The position numbers and the translations under genes are program-made. Below the pieces are notes generated by a model. The model was not told where the DNA came from, did not search any database, and saw nothing but the letters and a program-made list of their open reading frames with translations. From Bacillota bacterium (GTDB lineage Bacteria; Bacillota; Clostridia; Lachnospirales; Lachnospiraceae), in NCBI GenBank assembly GCA_017861355.1, contig JAGFXQ010000004.1:1-27536 (forward strand): a DNA stretch of 27,536 nt. The letters are read 5' to 3'. Of this stretch, positions 15,432 to 22,798 are shown in pieces (position 1 is the stretch's first letter; the number at the start of each line of letters is the position of its first letter).

Positions 15432-17729
15432 TTAACCGGCAGTACGTTCAATATCCAATATGCTATCTACATTTCTGATTTTTGAGATAATTTCATTCAA
15501 CTGTTCTTTTCCATTAATCTCAAAACCAATACTGATTGTAGCTTTTCCCTGCTTACTGGTCCTTACATTCATCGAAGTAACATCGATCTTATTCTCCGTC
15601 AGTACCTTGGAGATATCAACCAACACACCGGTACGATTATTTGCATAAATCTTAATCTCAGCACTGTATACTCCACTGACCTCTTTTCCATCCGAGGATA
15701 CATTCCATTCTGCATCGATTAATCTGGCACGATCTTCCTCCGGCAGGTTAATTACATTGATACAGTCAGTACGATGAATGGATACTCCTCGGCCTCTGGT
15801 AACAAATCCCACGATCTCATCACCGGGTACCGGGCTACAGCACCTTGAGAAACGTACGGCCAGATCATGAATTCCCTCAACGACAATACCGCTCTTTGAT
15901 TTCTTCTGGGGAACGCGTTCTTTAATCTCTTGCACGGACTCCAGAATATTTTCGTCCGTAATCTTACTCTTATTCTTCTTCTTATATTCTTCAACGAGCT
16001 TATTAACGATTTGACCTTCCTTCAGTCCACCGTGTCCAACGGCAGCAAGAACTGATTCCCAATCGCGAAAGCCATATTTACGCATTACAATGTTCGTATA
16101 CTCCGGCTTCAATATATCGCTCAGTACAATACTCTTGGTCTTGCAATAGGAAGAGATAAGATCCTTCCCTTTGTTGATATTGTCTTCCTTAAGCTCCGTT
16201 TTAAACCATTGATTAATCTTATTCTTAGCCTGTGTACTCTTAACGATAGAGAGCCAGTCACGGCTCGGCCCCTTCGAGTTCTGAGATGTAATAATCTCAA
16301 TACGGTCACCGTTCTGAATTACATAATCAATCGGTTCCAGCTTTCCGTTAATTCTCGCTCCTACCATCTTATTACCAACTGCACTATGAATCGCATAGGC
16401 AAAATCGATTGGATTAGAGCCCGTCGGTAAGGTTTTCACATCACCGGTTGGAGTAAAAGCATAGACGCTTTCGGAAAACAAATCGAAGTCGTTCTTAATC
16501 AGACTCAAGAACTCCTTATTGTCTGACATATCCTTCTGCCATTCGAGTACCTGACGAAGCCAGGTCAGCTTCTCTTCCTCGGAATTGGCCGTTCCGCCTT
16601 TACCGTCCTGTCCTTCTTTGTACTTCCAATGGGCAGCAATACCATATTCCGCCGTACGGTGCATCTCATAGGTACGAATCTGAATCTCAAAGGGCGCACC
16701 CTTTGGACCGATGAGAGTCGTATGGAGTGACTGATACATATTCGGTTTAGGCATAGCAATATAATCTTTAAAACGGCCGGGTATCGGCTTATACATCTCA
16801 TGTATTACACCCAGTGCCGCATAACAGTCCTTTAACGAATCCACAATAATACGAACCGCAAACAAATCATAGATCTGGTCCAGTGTCTTATTCTGATTCA
16901 CCATTTTCTTATATATACTGAAGAAATGCTTAATCCGGCCATCGATTTTTGCGGAGATGCCTGCTTCTTCTACATGATTTCTGACATCATTTACAATATC
17001 GTCAATATATGCCTGACGTTCGCTTTTCTTTGTGGAGATCTTCTCTGCCAGTTCCTTATATACCTCCGGCTCAAGATACTTCAAGGATAGATCATCCAGT
17101 TCAATCTTTATCTTAGAGATACCGAGCCTCTGTGCAATCGGTGCATAGATGTCCATCGTCTCTCTTGCAGTTTCCTTCTGCTTATCCGGTTCCTTATATT
17201 TCAAGGTACGCATATTGTGGAGACGGTCTGCCAGCTTGATCAAAATGACACGGATATCCTTCGCCATGGCAAGGAACATCTTCCTTAGGTTCTCTGCCTG
17301 AAGCTCCACTTTGTCCATGTCGTAATTCAATTTGGTCAACTTGGTAACACCATCCACTAATAATGCAATCTCTTCCGAGAACATGGAGGTGATCTGAGCA
17401 ATCGTAAATTCCGTATCTTCAACCACATCATGGAGGATACCTGCTACGATGGTCTCTTTATCCAATTCCAGCTCTGCCAGTATATTAGCAACGCATAGCG
17501 GATGTATGATATAAGGCTCGCCCGACTTACGAAGCTGGTTCTTGTGAGCATCATCTGCAAGATGATATGCCTTCTCAACCATAGAAATATCTGCAGAGGG
17601 ATGGTAACTTCTGATCTTATCTATGAGCTCCTGATACAAAGTCTCAGGCGCAGTAAAATCAGCCGGTGCTTGAAAGATCACCGATACAAAATTATCATCT
17701 TTTCCTATTACCTCTTTGGATTCTCCCAT
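15432..17729 (-). CDS. relA: Bifunctional (p)ppGpp synthetase/hydrolase Rel
   Basis: The protein makes and degrades (p)ppGpp in the stringent response. An N-terminal HD hydrolase domain is intact (IIHPLCVA, then ILHDVVEDT and IKLADRLHNMRT). The synthetase domain follows, with RFKD at about 319-322, the RxKD signature known from bifunctional Rel enzymes, and then YQSLHTTLIGP. TGS, a zinc-finger region (CCSPVPGD...HRTDC) and a C-terminal ACT domain complete the long form at 765 residues. The ATG at 17729 is preceded by GGTGGTG. In-frame GTG codons up to 17741 would add four residues. It lies 45 bases after apt. Confidence 0.95.
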   Translation of the reverse strand: MGESKEVIGKDDNFVSVIFQAPADFTAPETLYQELIDKIRSYHPSADISMVEKAYHLADDAHKNQLRKSGEPYIIHPLCVANILAELELDKETIVAGILHDVVEDTEFTIAQITSMFSEEIALLVDGVTKLTKLNYDMDKVELQAENLRKMFLAMAKDIRVILIKLADRLHNMRTLKYKEPDKQKETARETMDIYAPIAQRLGISKIKIELDDLSLKYLEPEVYKELAEKISTKKSERQAYIDDIVNDVRNHVEEAGISAKIDGRIKHFFSIYKKMVNQNKTLDQIYDLFAVRIIVDSLKDCYAALGVIHEMYKPIPGRFKDYIAMPKPNMYQSLHTTLIGPKGAPFEIQIRTYEMHRTAEYGIAAHWKYKEGQDGKGGTANSEEEKLTWLRQVLEWQKDMSDNKEFLSLIKNDFDLFSESVYAFTPTGDVKTLPTGSNPIDFAYAIHSAVGNKMVGARINGKLEPIDYVIQNGDRIEIITSQNSKGPSRDWLSIVKSTQAKNKINQWFKTELKEDNINKGKDLISSYCKTKSIVLSDILKPEYTNIVMRKYGFRDWESVLAAVGHGGLKEGQIVNKLVEEYKKKNKSKITDENILESVQEIKERVPQKKSKSGIVVEGIHDLAVRFSRCCSPVPGDEIVGFVTRGRGVSIHRTDCINVINLPEEDRARLIDAEWNVSSDGKEVSGVYSAEIKIYANNRTGVLVDISKVLTENKIDVTSMNVRTSKQGKATISIGFEINGKEQLNEIISKIRNVDSILDIERTAG

Positions 17730-17786
17730 GATCACCACCACCCATCTGCGTTAAGTCTAAAGAATCAATTATCGAATTAATAATCT

Positions 17787-18311
17787 TTATTTACCTTCGT
17801 ACTGAATTACGGTATCAACATCATATTTAGTCAATTTATCACGACCGTGTAATCCCTTAAGCTCCATAAGAAACGCAATCTTTACAACAACTCCGCCAAG
17901 CTGTTCAATCAGCTTTGTGATTGCTTCAATGGTACCGCCGGTTGCAATCAAATCGTCGATGATAACTACTCTCTGACCTGGTTTAATCGCATCTCTGTGA
18001 ATCTCGATGGTTGCCTTCCCATATTCAAGATCATAATCCATGGATACGGTCTCACAGGGTAATTTACCCTTCTTACGAACCGGAACAAATGCCTTATTCA
18101 GATTATAAGCGATCGGAACGCCAAAGATAAAGCCTCTGGATTCGGGTCCTGCAATAATATCAAACTCGAGACCGTCCAATAACTGCTGCATCTGATCAAT
18201 TGCTAATCTAAGTCCATCCTTATCCTGTAATACGCTGGTAACATCGCGAAATATAATTCCAGGCTCCGGAAAATCCGGGATACTTCTTACATACTCTTCT
18301 AATTTCTTCAT
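17787..18311 (-). CDS. apt: Adenine phosphoribosyltransferase
   Basis: Apt converts adenine and PRPP to AMP in purine salvage. The 174-residue protein has the usual length. It carries the PRPP-binding motif VVIIDDLIATGGT (about 115-127) and the conserved early segments FPEPGIIFRDVT and GPESRGF. The ribosome-binding site is weak and distant (AAGAAAGG, 12 bases). The ATG overlaps the TGA of a short upstream open frame as ATGA. It has its own promoter at 18448-18477 and precedes rel, a common Firmicute pairing. Confidence 0.96.
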   Translation of the reverse strand: MKKLEEYVRSIPDFPEPGIIFRDVTSVLQDKDGLRLAIDQMQQLLDGLEFDIIAGPESRGFIFGVPIAYNLNKAFVPVRKKGKLPCETVSMDYDLEYGKATIEIHRDAIKPGQRVVIIDDLIATGGTIEAITKLIEQLGGVVVKIAFLMELKGLHGRDKLTKYDVDTVIQYEGK

Positions 18312-18373
18312 TTTATAACCATGCCTTTCTTAGGGTTAACCCTTTTATGATGACAGGGGACTTCTTCAACCAT
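18308..18373 (-). other. Short open frame overlapping apt start (possible leader peptide)
   Basis: A 21-codon frame (MVEEVPCHHKRVNPKKG then MVIK) ends in TGA that overlaps the apt start codon as ATGA. It lies in the 5' leader made by the promoter at 18448. There is no well-spaced ribosome-binding site for its ATG, and the frame stays open upstream, so its translation is doubtful. The overlap geometry is the only positive sign. Confidence 0.2.
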
Positions 18374-18447
18374 TCCACCTGCTTCGCTATACTTCAACTT
18401 AGCACCAAGCCATAAACCAGATAAAGATATATTGTTTATAGATGCTT

Positions 18448-18477
18448 ATTATATCACCATTTGCGACAATACGTAAA
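18448..18477 (-). promoter_or_regulatory. Promoter for apt-rel
   Basis: The minus strand has TTTACG (18472-18477), an 18-base spacer and TATAAT (18448-18453). TG precedes the -10 box by one base (TGATATAAT), making it an extended -10. The predicted start is near 18441, which leaves a leader of about 130 bases before apt. The leader contains the 10-bp palindrome GGGTTAACCC but no riboswitch that I recognise. Confidence 0.7.
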
Positions 18478-18564
18478 GAATAATTCACAATCGTGTTGCA
18501 AATTTTACTTATAATTGACACAAATGCAAATATTTCCGAATTCTTCTGTGATTCTTCCGTCGAA

Positions 18565-20403
18565 TTATCGGTAATTTTGTATCATTAGCTGAATATTTCT
18601 AAAACCATTGTACTCATTGATCTTCGGATAATAGGTAATTGCAAGCGTTGTACTCAGGTTTCGACCCGTTCGAAGCTTCTGAGCTTCTTCTTCCCCATAT
18701 GAATCTGATATGTAATCAAAGAATTCTTGCACATCACCGAAGTAGATTGCCTCCATCTCCTTGCCATATTGATTCACCAAGGAAAAACGGATTCCACTGG
18801 CATTCTTTCCTATGATAAAGGCTGACTTCACCTTTAAGTCTTTCTCTGCAAACAGAGGCTTTTCATTTCCTTTACCAAAGGGCTCTAATTGCTTTAGTTC
18901 ATTGATCAATGTCTCGCTGATATATCCAAAGGGTAAATGAATATCGATGGACACTTTCGGAATCAGCATCTCGTCTGTCAATGAAGTATTTGCATTAAGT
19001 TCCTTACGAAGAGTCTCCACCTTGTCCGGCTCCAGAGATAGTCCTGCTGCCATAGGATGTCCTCCCATCTTAAGAAAAAGCTCCCTGCACTTGCTAAGTT
19101 CCTCTACCATATTGTAAGCTTCAATGGATCTGCCGGAACCCTTCACACAATGCTCTGCATCGGTAAGTACCAGGGTTGGACGGTTATAACGCTCTCTGAT
19201 CCGTCCGGCAATAATACCTGCGATACTTTCATGACAATCTTCCAGATATACGACCAAAACTTTATCATTATGCAGATCCGTACTATCGATCAGCTTCACG
19301 GCTTTTTCAACATTTCTGGTTGTCATCTCCTTGCGCAGGTCGTTTAAGCCTCGGACCTCACCGGCAAGCTTCATTGCCTGTTCTTTGCTCTCAGCCAGAA
19401 GCAGTTCCAAGCCCTTCTTCGCTGTATCCAGACGGCCGGAGGCATTAAGACAGGGTCCGATGACAAATCCCAGATGGAAAGCACTGAGTTGCTCCTTATC
19501 TATACTGCTCACATCCATAAGAGCTAATAGGCCTCGGTTCTCTGTCTTCTTCAAAAGCTGCAGGCCATATTTTACGATAGCTCTGTTCTCTCCGGTAAGC
19601 TCCATTACATCGCAAACAGTAGCAATGGCTGCATAGGAGAGAAGCTCTTGTTCGAATTCTTCCCGATTTTTCACATCATAATACGTGAGCATTGCACAGC
19701 ATAACTTATATCCAATCACTGCACCGCATAAACCACTGTATGGATATTCACAGTCCGGACGCTTGGGATTAATCACTGCATCCGCGGCAGGAAGTCTCAC
19801 CTGCGCTGACTTATGGATACCTTCTCCCCGCTTATGCACCAGCTCAGAATCTACGGTTATCGCCGCCTCATCCCATTCTTCACTGTCCTGAGTCATCTCC
19901 AGCAGGTTATGGTGATCTGTGATAATTACTGTCATGCCGAAACTCTTTGCCAGCTCCACCTGCTCGAGAGCAACAATACCGTTGTCACAGGTTAGGAGTG
20001 TATCAACACCCTCATTATATGCTGCTTCCACCATATTGTTATTGATTCCGTAGCCGTCCTTAATTCGATCCGGAATCTCGTAATCTACCTTTGCCCCGAT
20101 GTGTTTCAGACTACGGTATAGAATATAAGTAGCTATCACACCATCGACATCATAGTCTCCTATGATACGTATTCGCTTACCTTCCGAGATTTTATCTCTC
20201 AGTATACTACAAGCCAGCTCCATATCCTTCATAAGAAACGGATCGTGCAAGTCACTCAGCTTCGGATGCAAAAAGGTGTCGATCTCCTGTATTGTGTCTA
20301 GTCCCTTATTCACAAGACAACGTGCCAATACCTCGCTTACACCGCATTCCTTCATAATTAGGTTGAAGTCCGCTTTTCTATTCTTGATTACCCAGTTCTC
20401 CAT
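18565..20403 (-). CDS. recJ: Single-stranded-DNA-specific exonuclease RecJ
   Basis: RecJ degrades single-stranded DNA 5' to 3' in recombination and repair. The 612-residue protein has the DHH-family metal motifs GDYDVDG (82-88) and ITDHHN (161-166), plus NASGRLDTA. The DHHA1 part carries GSGRS and GGHPMAAGLS, and a C-terminal OB-like domain follows. It is near the length of the E. coli enzyme and lacks the long C-terminal extension seen in Bacillus RecJ. AGGAGG precedes the ATG. It follows the SCIFF maturase by 30 bases. Confidence 0.95.
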   Translation of the reverse strand: MENWVIKNRKADFNLIMKECGVSEVLARCLVNKGLDTIQEIDTFLHPKLSDLHDPFLMKDMELACSILRDKISEGKRIRIIGDYDVDGVIATYILYRSLKHIGAKVDYEIPDRIKDGYGINNNMVEAAYNEGVDTLLTCDNGIVALEQVELAKSFGMTVIITDHHNLLEMTQDSEEWDEAAITVDSELVHKRGEGIHKSAQVRLPAADAVINPKRPDCEYPYSGLCGAVIGYKLCCAMLTYYDVKNREEFEQELLSYAAIATVCDVMELTGENRAIVKYGLQLLKKTENRGLLALMDVSSIDKEQLSAFHLGFVIGPCLNASGRLDTAKKGLELLLAESKEQAMKLAGEVRGLNDLRKEMTTRNVEKAVKLIDSTDLHNDKVLVVYLEDCHESIAGIIAGRIRERYNRPTLVLTDAEHCVKGSGRSIEAYNMVEELSKCRELFLKMGGHPMAAGLSLEPDKVETLRKELNANTSLTDEMLIPKVSIDIHLPFGYISETLINELKQLEPFGKGNEKPLFAEKDLKVKSAFIIGKNASGIRFSLVNQYGKEMEAIYFGDVQEFFDYISDSYGEEEAQKLRTGRNLSTTLAITYYPKINEYNGFRNIQLMIQNYR

Positions 20404-20433
20404 GGTGCCTCCTAAAGCTACAAACCCTTTGTA

Positions 20434-21861
20434 TTAATTACCATTAGCTGCTTTCAGCATGAGAGCACATTCTACGCGCTTCTTCTGTAATTCGCAACCG
20501 ATATCATATGCATCATTGATATCCCCGTGGAACTTGAAGGAATTGGCAGCACATCCGCCGCTGCAATAGAATTTTGCAAAGCAGTCTCTGCATTTTTCTT
20601 TTGAGTATACATTACATACTTTGAATTCTTCACGAAGCTCTGGCTTTACGATCCCATCATCCACATTACCCATCAGATATTCCGGAATACCGACAAATTG
20701 ATGGCAGGGATACAAATCACCCCAGGGTGTAACCGCTAGGTATTCCGTGCCGGAACCACAGCCGGACAGACGCTTCGCTACACAGGGGCCTCCGGTCAGA
20801 TCAATCATAAAGTGGAAGAAGTTAAAGTCCTTCCCTTCCTTCTGATATTCCAGCATCAGCTTCGCCAGACGATCATACTCCTCGAACAGAATCGGTAGAT
20901 CCTCTTCCTTAATTGAATAGCTATCCTCAGGAAGTGCAACCACCGGTTCTACAGAAATCTGCTTGAAGCCCAGATCTGCCAGATGCTTCACATCCTCACT
21001 AAAATCAAGATTATTATGAGTAAAGGTTCCTCTCACATAATAATTCGTCTGATTACGGCTTTCTGCAAGCTTCTTAAACTTCGGAAGAATCAACTCATAG
21101 CTTCCCTTACCGTTACGGCTAGGGCGCATCCGGTCATTCACCTCTTTACGTCCGTCAATGCTGAGTACCACATTACTCATCTCACGGTTGGCGAATTCCA
21201 TTACCTCGTCATCCAGGAGGACACCGTTAGTCGTAAGGGTAAAACGGAACTTCTTATTATGAAGTACTTCCTGCTCTCTTCCGTATTGAACCAGGTCCTT
21301 TACCACCTGCCAGTTCATCAGCGGCTCACCGCCGAAGAAGTCAACCTCCAGATTTTTGCGATTACCCGAGCTGGCAATCAGGAAATCCAGAGCCTTCTTA
21401 CCAACCTCATAGCTCATCAACTCTCTATGACCTTTATACTCTCCTTCTTCTGCAAAACAGTATCTGCAGGCGAGGTTACAGTCATGGGCAATATGTAAGC
21501 AGAGTGCTTTCACAACAGTGGAACGCTGTTTGAAGTCTCTAATGTATTCTTCATAGATATCTTTGGTGAACAAGGCCCCATCCTGCTTCAGCTGTCCGAT
21601 ATCATCCACTACTTCGTTAATCAGACCCTCCAAAGCCTCTCGGTTCTGCAAGAGATCTGTCATTTCTTCTTCATCGTCAGTAATCAAAGCCATGTTCTCA
21701 GCCTGGGAATACTTCTCATACATCGCTTCAATTATACTGTCCCTGTCGCAATTCTCATACATAGCGATAACATCATATGCAAGATCATCGACTACATGGA
21801 CCATTCCGCTATTCACATCCAGCACGATATTATATCCATTATTCTTATATTGGTGAACCAC
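20434..21861 (-). CDS. scfB: SCIFF peptide radical SAM thioether maturase
   Basis: This 475-residue enzyme forms Cys-derived thioether cross-links in the SCIFF (ranthipeptide) precursor. Residues 1-95 look like a precursor-recognition domain (RRE type). The radical SAM motif is C128-x3-C132-x2-C135 in DCNLACRYCFAEEG, followed by DFFGGEPLMNW. The C-terminal SPASM region has the cysteines expected to hold auxiliary clusters (GGPCVAK, SGCGSG, YPCHQF, CRDCFAKFYCSGGCA). The start is GTG at 21861, with AGGAGGAA six bases before it. It is the partner of the precursor at 22389-22529 but lies 527 bases downstream of it. The mature product's function is not shown by sequence. Confidence 0.95.
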   Translation of the reverse strand: MVHQYKNNGYNIVLDVNSGMVHVVDDLAYDVIAMYENCDRDSIIEAMYEKYSQAENMALITDDEEEMTDLLQNREALEGLINEVVDDIGQLKQDGALFTKDIYEEYIRDFKQRSTVVKALCLHIAHDCNLACRYCFAEEGEYKGHRELMSYEVGKKALDFLIASSGNRKNLEVDFFGGEPLMNWQVVKDLVQYGREQEVLHNKKFRFTLTTNGVLLDDEVMEFANREMSNVVLSIDGRKEVNDRMRPSRNGKGSYELILPKFKKLAESRNQTNYYVRGTFTHNNLDFSEDVKHLADLGFKQISVEPVVALPEDSYSIKEEDLPILFEEYDRLAKLMLEYQKEGKDFNFFHFMIDLTGGPCVAKRLSGCGSGTEYLAVTPWGDLYPCHQFVGIPEYLMGNVDDGIVKPELREEFKVCNVYSKEKCRDCFAKFYCSGGCAANSFKFHGDINDAYDIGCELQKKRVECALMLKAANGN

Positions 21862-21933
21862 TGTAATTCCTCCTAATTAAAAACAAAATCTAACTCTTAG
21901 TTTCTATTCCAAGACTGTTGCAATTTCCTATAA

Positions 21934-22117
21934 TGATTTGAGTGTCAAAAGTCAAACAAAATACTGAGTAGTGAATATCTGAGCATATGTATACAGATGG
22001 CGCAGACCGGCCGATTGCGGATGCCTTGTTCCGCATGAGGGAAAGGCAAGTCCAGATGCATACATATGCGCAGATATTCACTTAATACGACTTTATCAAC
22101 TTTTGACACTCAAATCA
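21934..22117. repeat. Inverted-repeat element C between SCIFF precursor and maturase
   Basis: Perfect 19-bp terminal inverted repeats (TGATTTGAGTGTCAAAAGT at 21934-21952, complement at 22099-22117) bound this 184-bp element. A second inverted pair lies inside (GTGAATATCTG.GCATATGTAT, near 21971-21991 and 22061-22081). The centre has two overlapping pairings: GCGGA/TCCGC (22017-22021, 22030-22034) and TGCCTT/AAGGCA (22022-22027, 22043-22048). The end shares AGTGTCAAAAG with element A, but the inside differs. It lies in the scfA-scfB spacer and carries no credible gene. Confidence 0.8.
21937..21960 (-). promoter_or_regulatory. Weak promoter-like sequence at the edge of element C, upstream of scfB
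   Basis: On the minus strand TTGACT is followed by a 17-base spacer and TATAGG, just outside the end of element C and about 70 bases before the scfB start. The -35 box overlaps the terminal repeat. The -10 box matches only four of six positions. It may give scfB a second promoter independent of scfA. Confidence 0.3.
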
Positions 22118-22168
22118 TATTATTTATTGCCACAACCAATATCCAAGACAATTGTAACCCACAACGAA

Positions 22169-22232
22169 TGGGACTGTCTAATAATATTTTTCGAATCTCT
22201 TACCGAGCGAAAAATATTATGAGGCAGCCCCA
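22169..22232. repeat. 25-bp imperfect hairpin in scfA-scfB spacer
   Basis: The arms at 22169-22193 and 22208-22232 pair over 25 positions with a few mismatches (TGGG.CTG.CT.ATAATATTTTTCG) around a 14-base loop. No T run follows on either strand, so it is not a standard terminator. It could stabilise the 3' end of the scfA message, act in attenuation, or be a short mobile repeat. Confidence 0.75.
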
Positions 22233-22250
22233 CATGATAAAAGCCGTTTT

Positions 22251-22361
22251 ATAAGGTGAATCGTACACTTACGCCGCTATTGTCACGAATAGAGAAAGGT
22301 GCCCCAAGTGTATCAACTCCTTAAGACACCTTTTCAAATCAACCCTTATGATCGAATCACC
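22251..22361 (-). ncRNA. Candidate structured RNA downstream of scfA (pseudoknot-like)
   Basis: Several complementary segments are nested or interleaved here. An outer stem pairs 22255-22263 with 22353-22361 (one mismatch), adjoining 22264-22270 with 22306-22312 (perfect). A small hairpin pairs 22277-22281 with 22288-22292. An interleaved stem pairs 22295-22301 with 22327-22333 (perfect), giving pseudoknot topology. It begins 28 bases after the scfA stop and so would be in the scfA transcript. I match it to no known family; a repeat-derived origin is also possible. Folding was by eye. Confidence 0.35.
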
Positions 22362-22388
22362 AGATTGCATGCTCTATGTACTGATTCC

Positions 22389-22529
22389 TTATTTGTTCTC
22401 ACAGCTCTGATTGCCAACAGTACAGGAAGTCTTGCATGCTGATTGGCAAGATGTCTGACACTCTCCACATCCGCCTTTTTTCATACTCTCTTTCAGGTTT
22501 CTTGTGTTTAAAGTTCTGATATGCTTCAT
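22389..22529 (-). CDS. scfA: SCIFF (six-cysteine) ranthipeptide precursor
   Basis: This 46-residue peptide is the substrate of the maturase at 20434-21861. The leader is MKHIRTLNTRNLKESMKKGG. The core has Cys at 21, 24, 28, 32, 36 and 43, the family's six cysteines in about 45 residues. The Gly-Gly before the first Cys fits the leader/core boundary. AAGGAGG sits nine bases before the ATG, and an extended -10 promoter lies just upstream. In this family the enzyme joins Cys sulfurs to other residues of the core. Export and activity are not shown by the sequence. Confidence 0.95.
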   Translation of the reverse strand: MKHIRTLNTRNLKESMKKGGCGECQTSCQSACKTSCTVGNQSCENK

Positions 22530-22565
22530 TGTTTTAAGCCTCCTTAGCGTCTATTACTTCAAGTT

Positions 22566-22574
22566 ATTATAGCA
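22566..22574 (-). promoter_or_regulatory. Extended -10 promoter for scfA
   Basis: The minus strand reads TGCTATAAT, an extended -10 with a perfect TATAAT (22566-22571). The -35 region is only a T-rich TTTTCT. The predicted start near 22559 gives a leader of about 30 bases. The promoter faces away from the degV promoter about 75-105 bases to the right. Confidence 0.65.
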
Positions 22575-22646
22575 CAAGTATATACATAAGAAAAGTATTT
22601 TTTACAATTGGGGAAGATGAAAAGATGTATTTTATGGAAATGTATA

Positions 22647-22676
22647 TTGAAACAATCATTAATAGTATGTTATAAT
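22647..22676 (+). promoter_or_regulatory. Promoter for degV
   Basis: TTGAAA (22647-22652), an 18-base spacer and TATAAT (22671-22676), with TG one base before the -10 box. The predicted start is near 22683, giving a leader of about 116 bases that contains the hairpin at 22735-22769. Confidence 0.75.
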
Positions 22677-22734
22677 GTATCATATCGTAATCAATACTAC
22701 TTAGTTACATTAATACGACAAAACAAAGCAATAA

Positions 22735-22769
22735 ACGATAGAAAGTACGCTTCGTAACCTTTCTATCGT
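22735..22769 (+). promoter_or_regulatory. Perfect 11-bp hairpin in the degV leader
   Basis: ACGATAGAAAG (22735-22745) pairs perfectly with 22759-22769, and a short inner pairing (TACG/CGTA) continues the stem across a small bulge. It ends about 30 bases before the degV ATG and has no following T run, so it is not a terminator. It may be an RNA stabiliser or a protein or ligand site. Confidence 0.6.
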
Positions 22770-22798
22770 CATAAATAGGAAAGGAATAGGATGATACC

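Noticed and set aside
18312..18447. Purine riboswitch or 6S RNA in the apt leader
   Set aside because: I could not find the conserved core of a purine riboswitch or the long interrupted stem of 6S RNA when pairing the ends by eye.
20983..21498. 171-codon plus-strand frame inside the SCIFF maturase gene
   Set aside because: It lies opposite the radical SAM core, whose cysteine motif and partner peptide confirm the minus-strand gene. Composition follows the shadow of that gene.
22169..22232. Hairpin as the intrinsic terminator of scfA
   Set aside because: No T run follows the stem on either strand, and scfA is 157 bases away. Partial attenuation is possible but not a standard terminator.
21890..22254. 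Two 62-63-codon frames across element C and the adjoining hairpin
   Set aside because: They read through inverted repeats, lack ribosome-binding sites and show no domain. The structure of the DNA explains them better.
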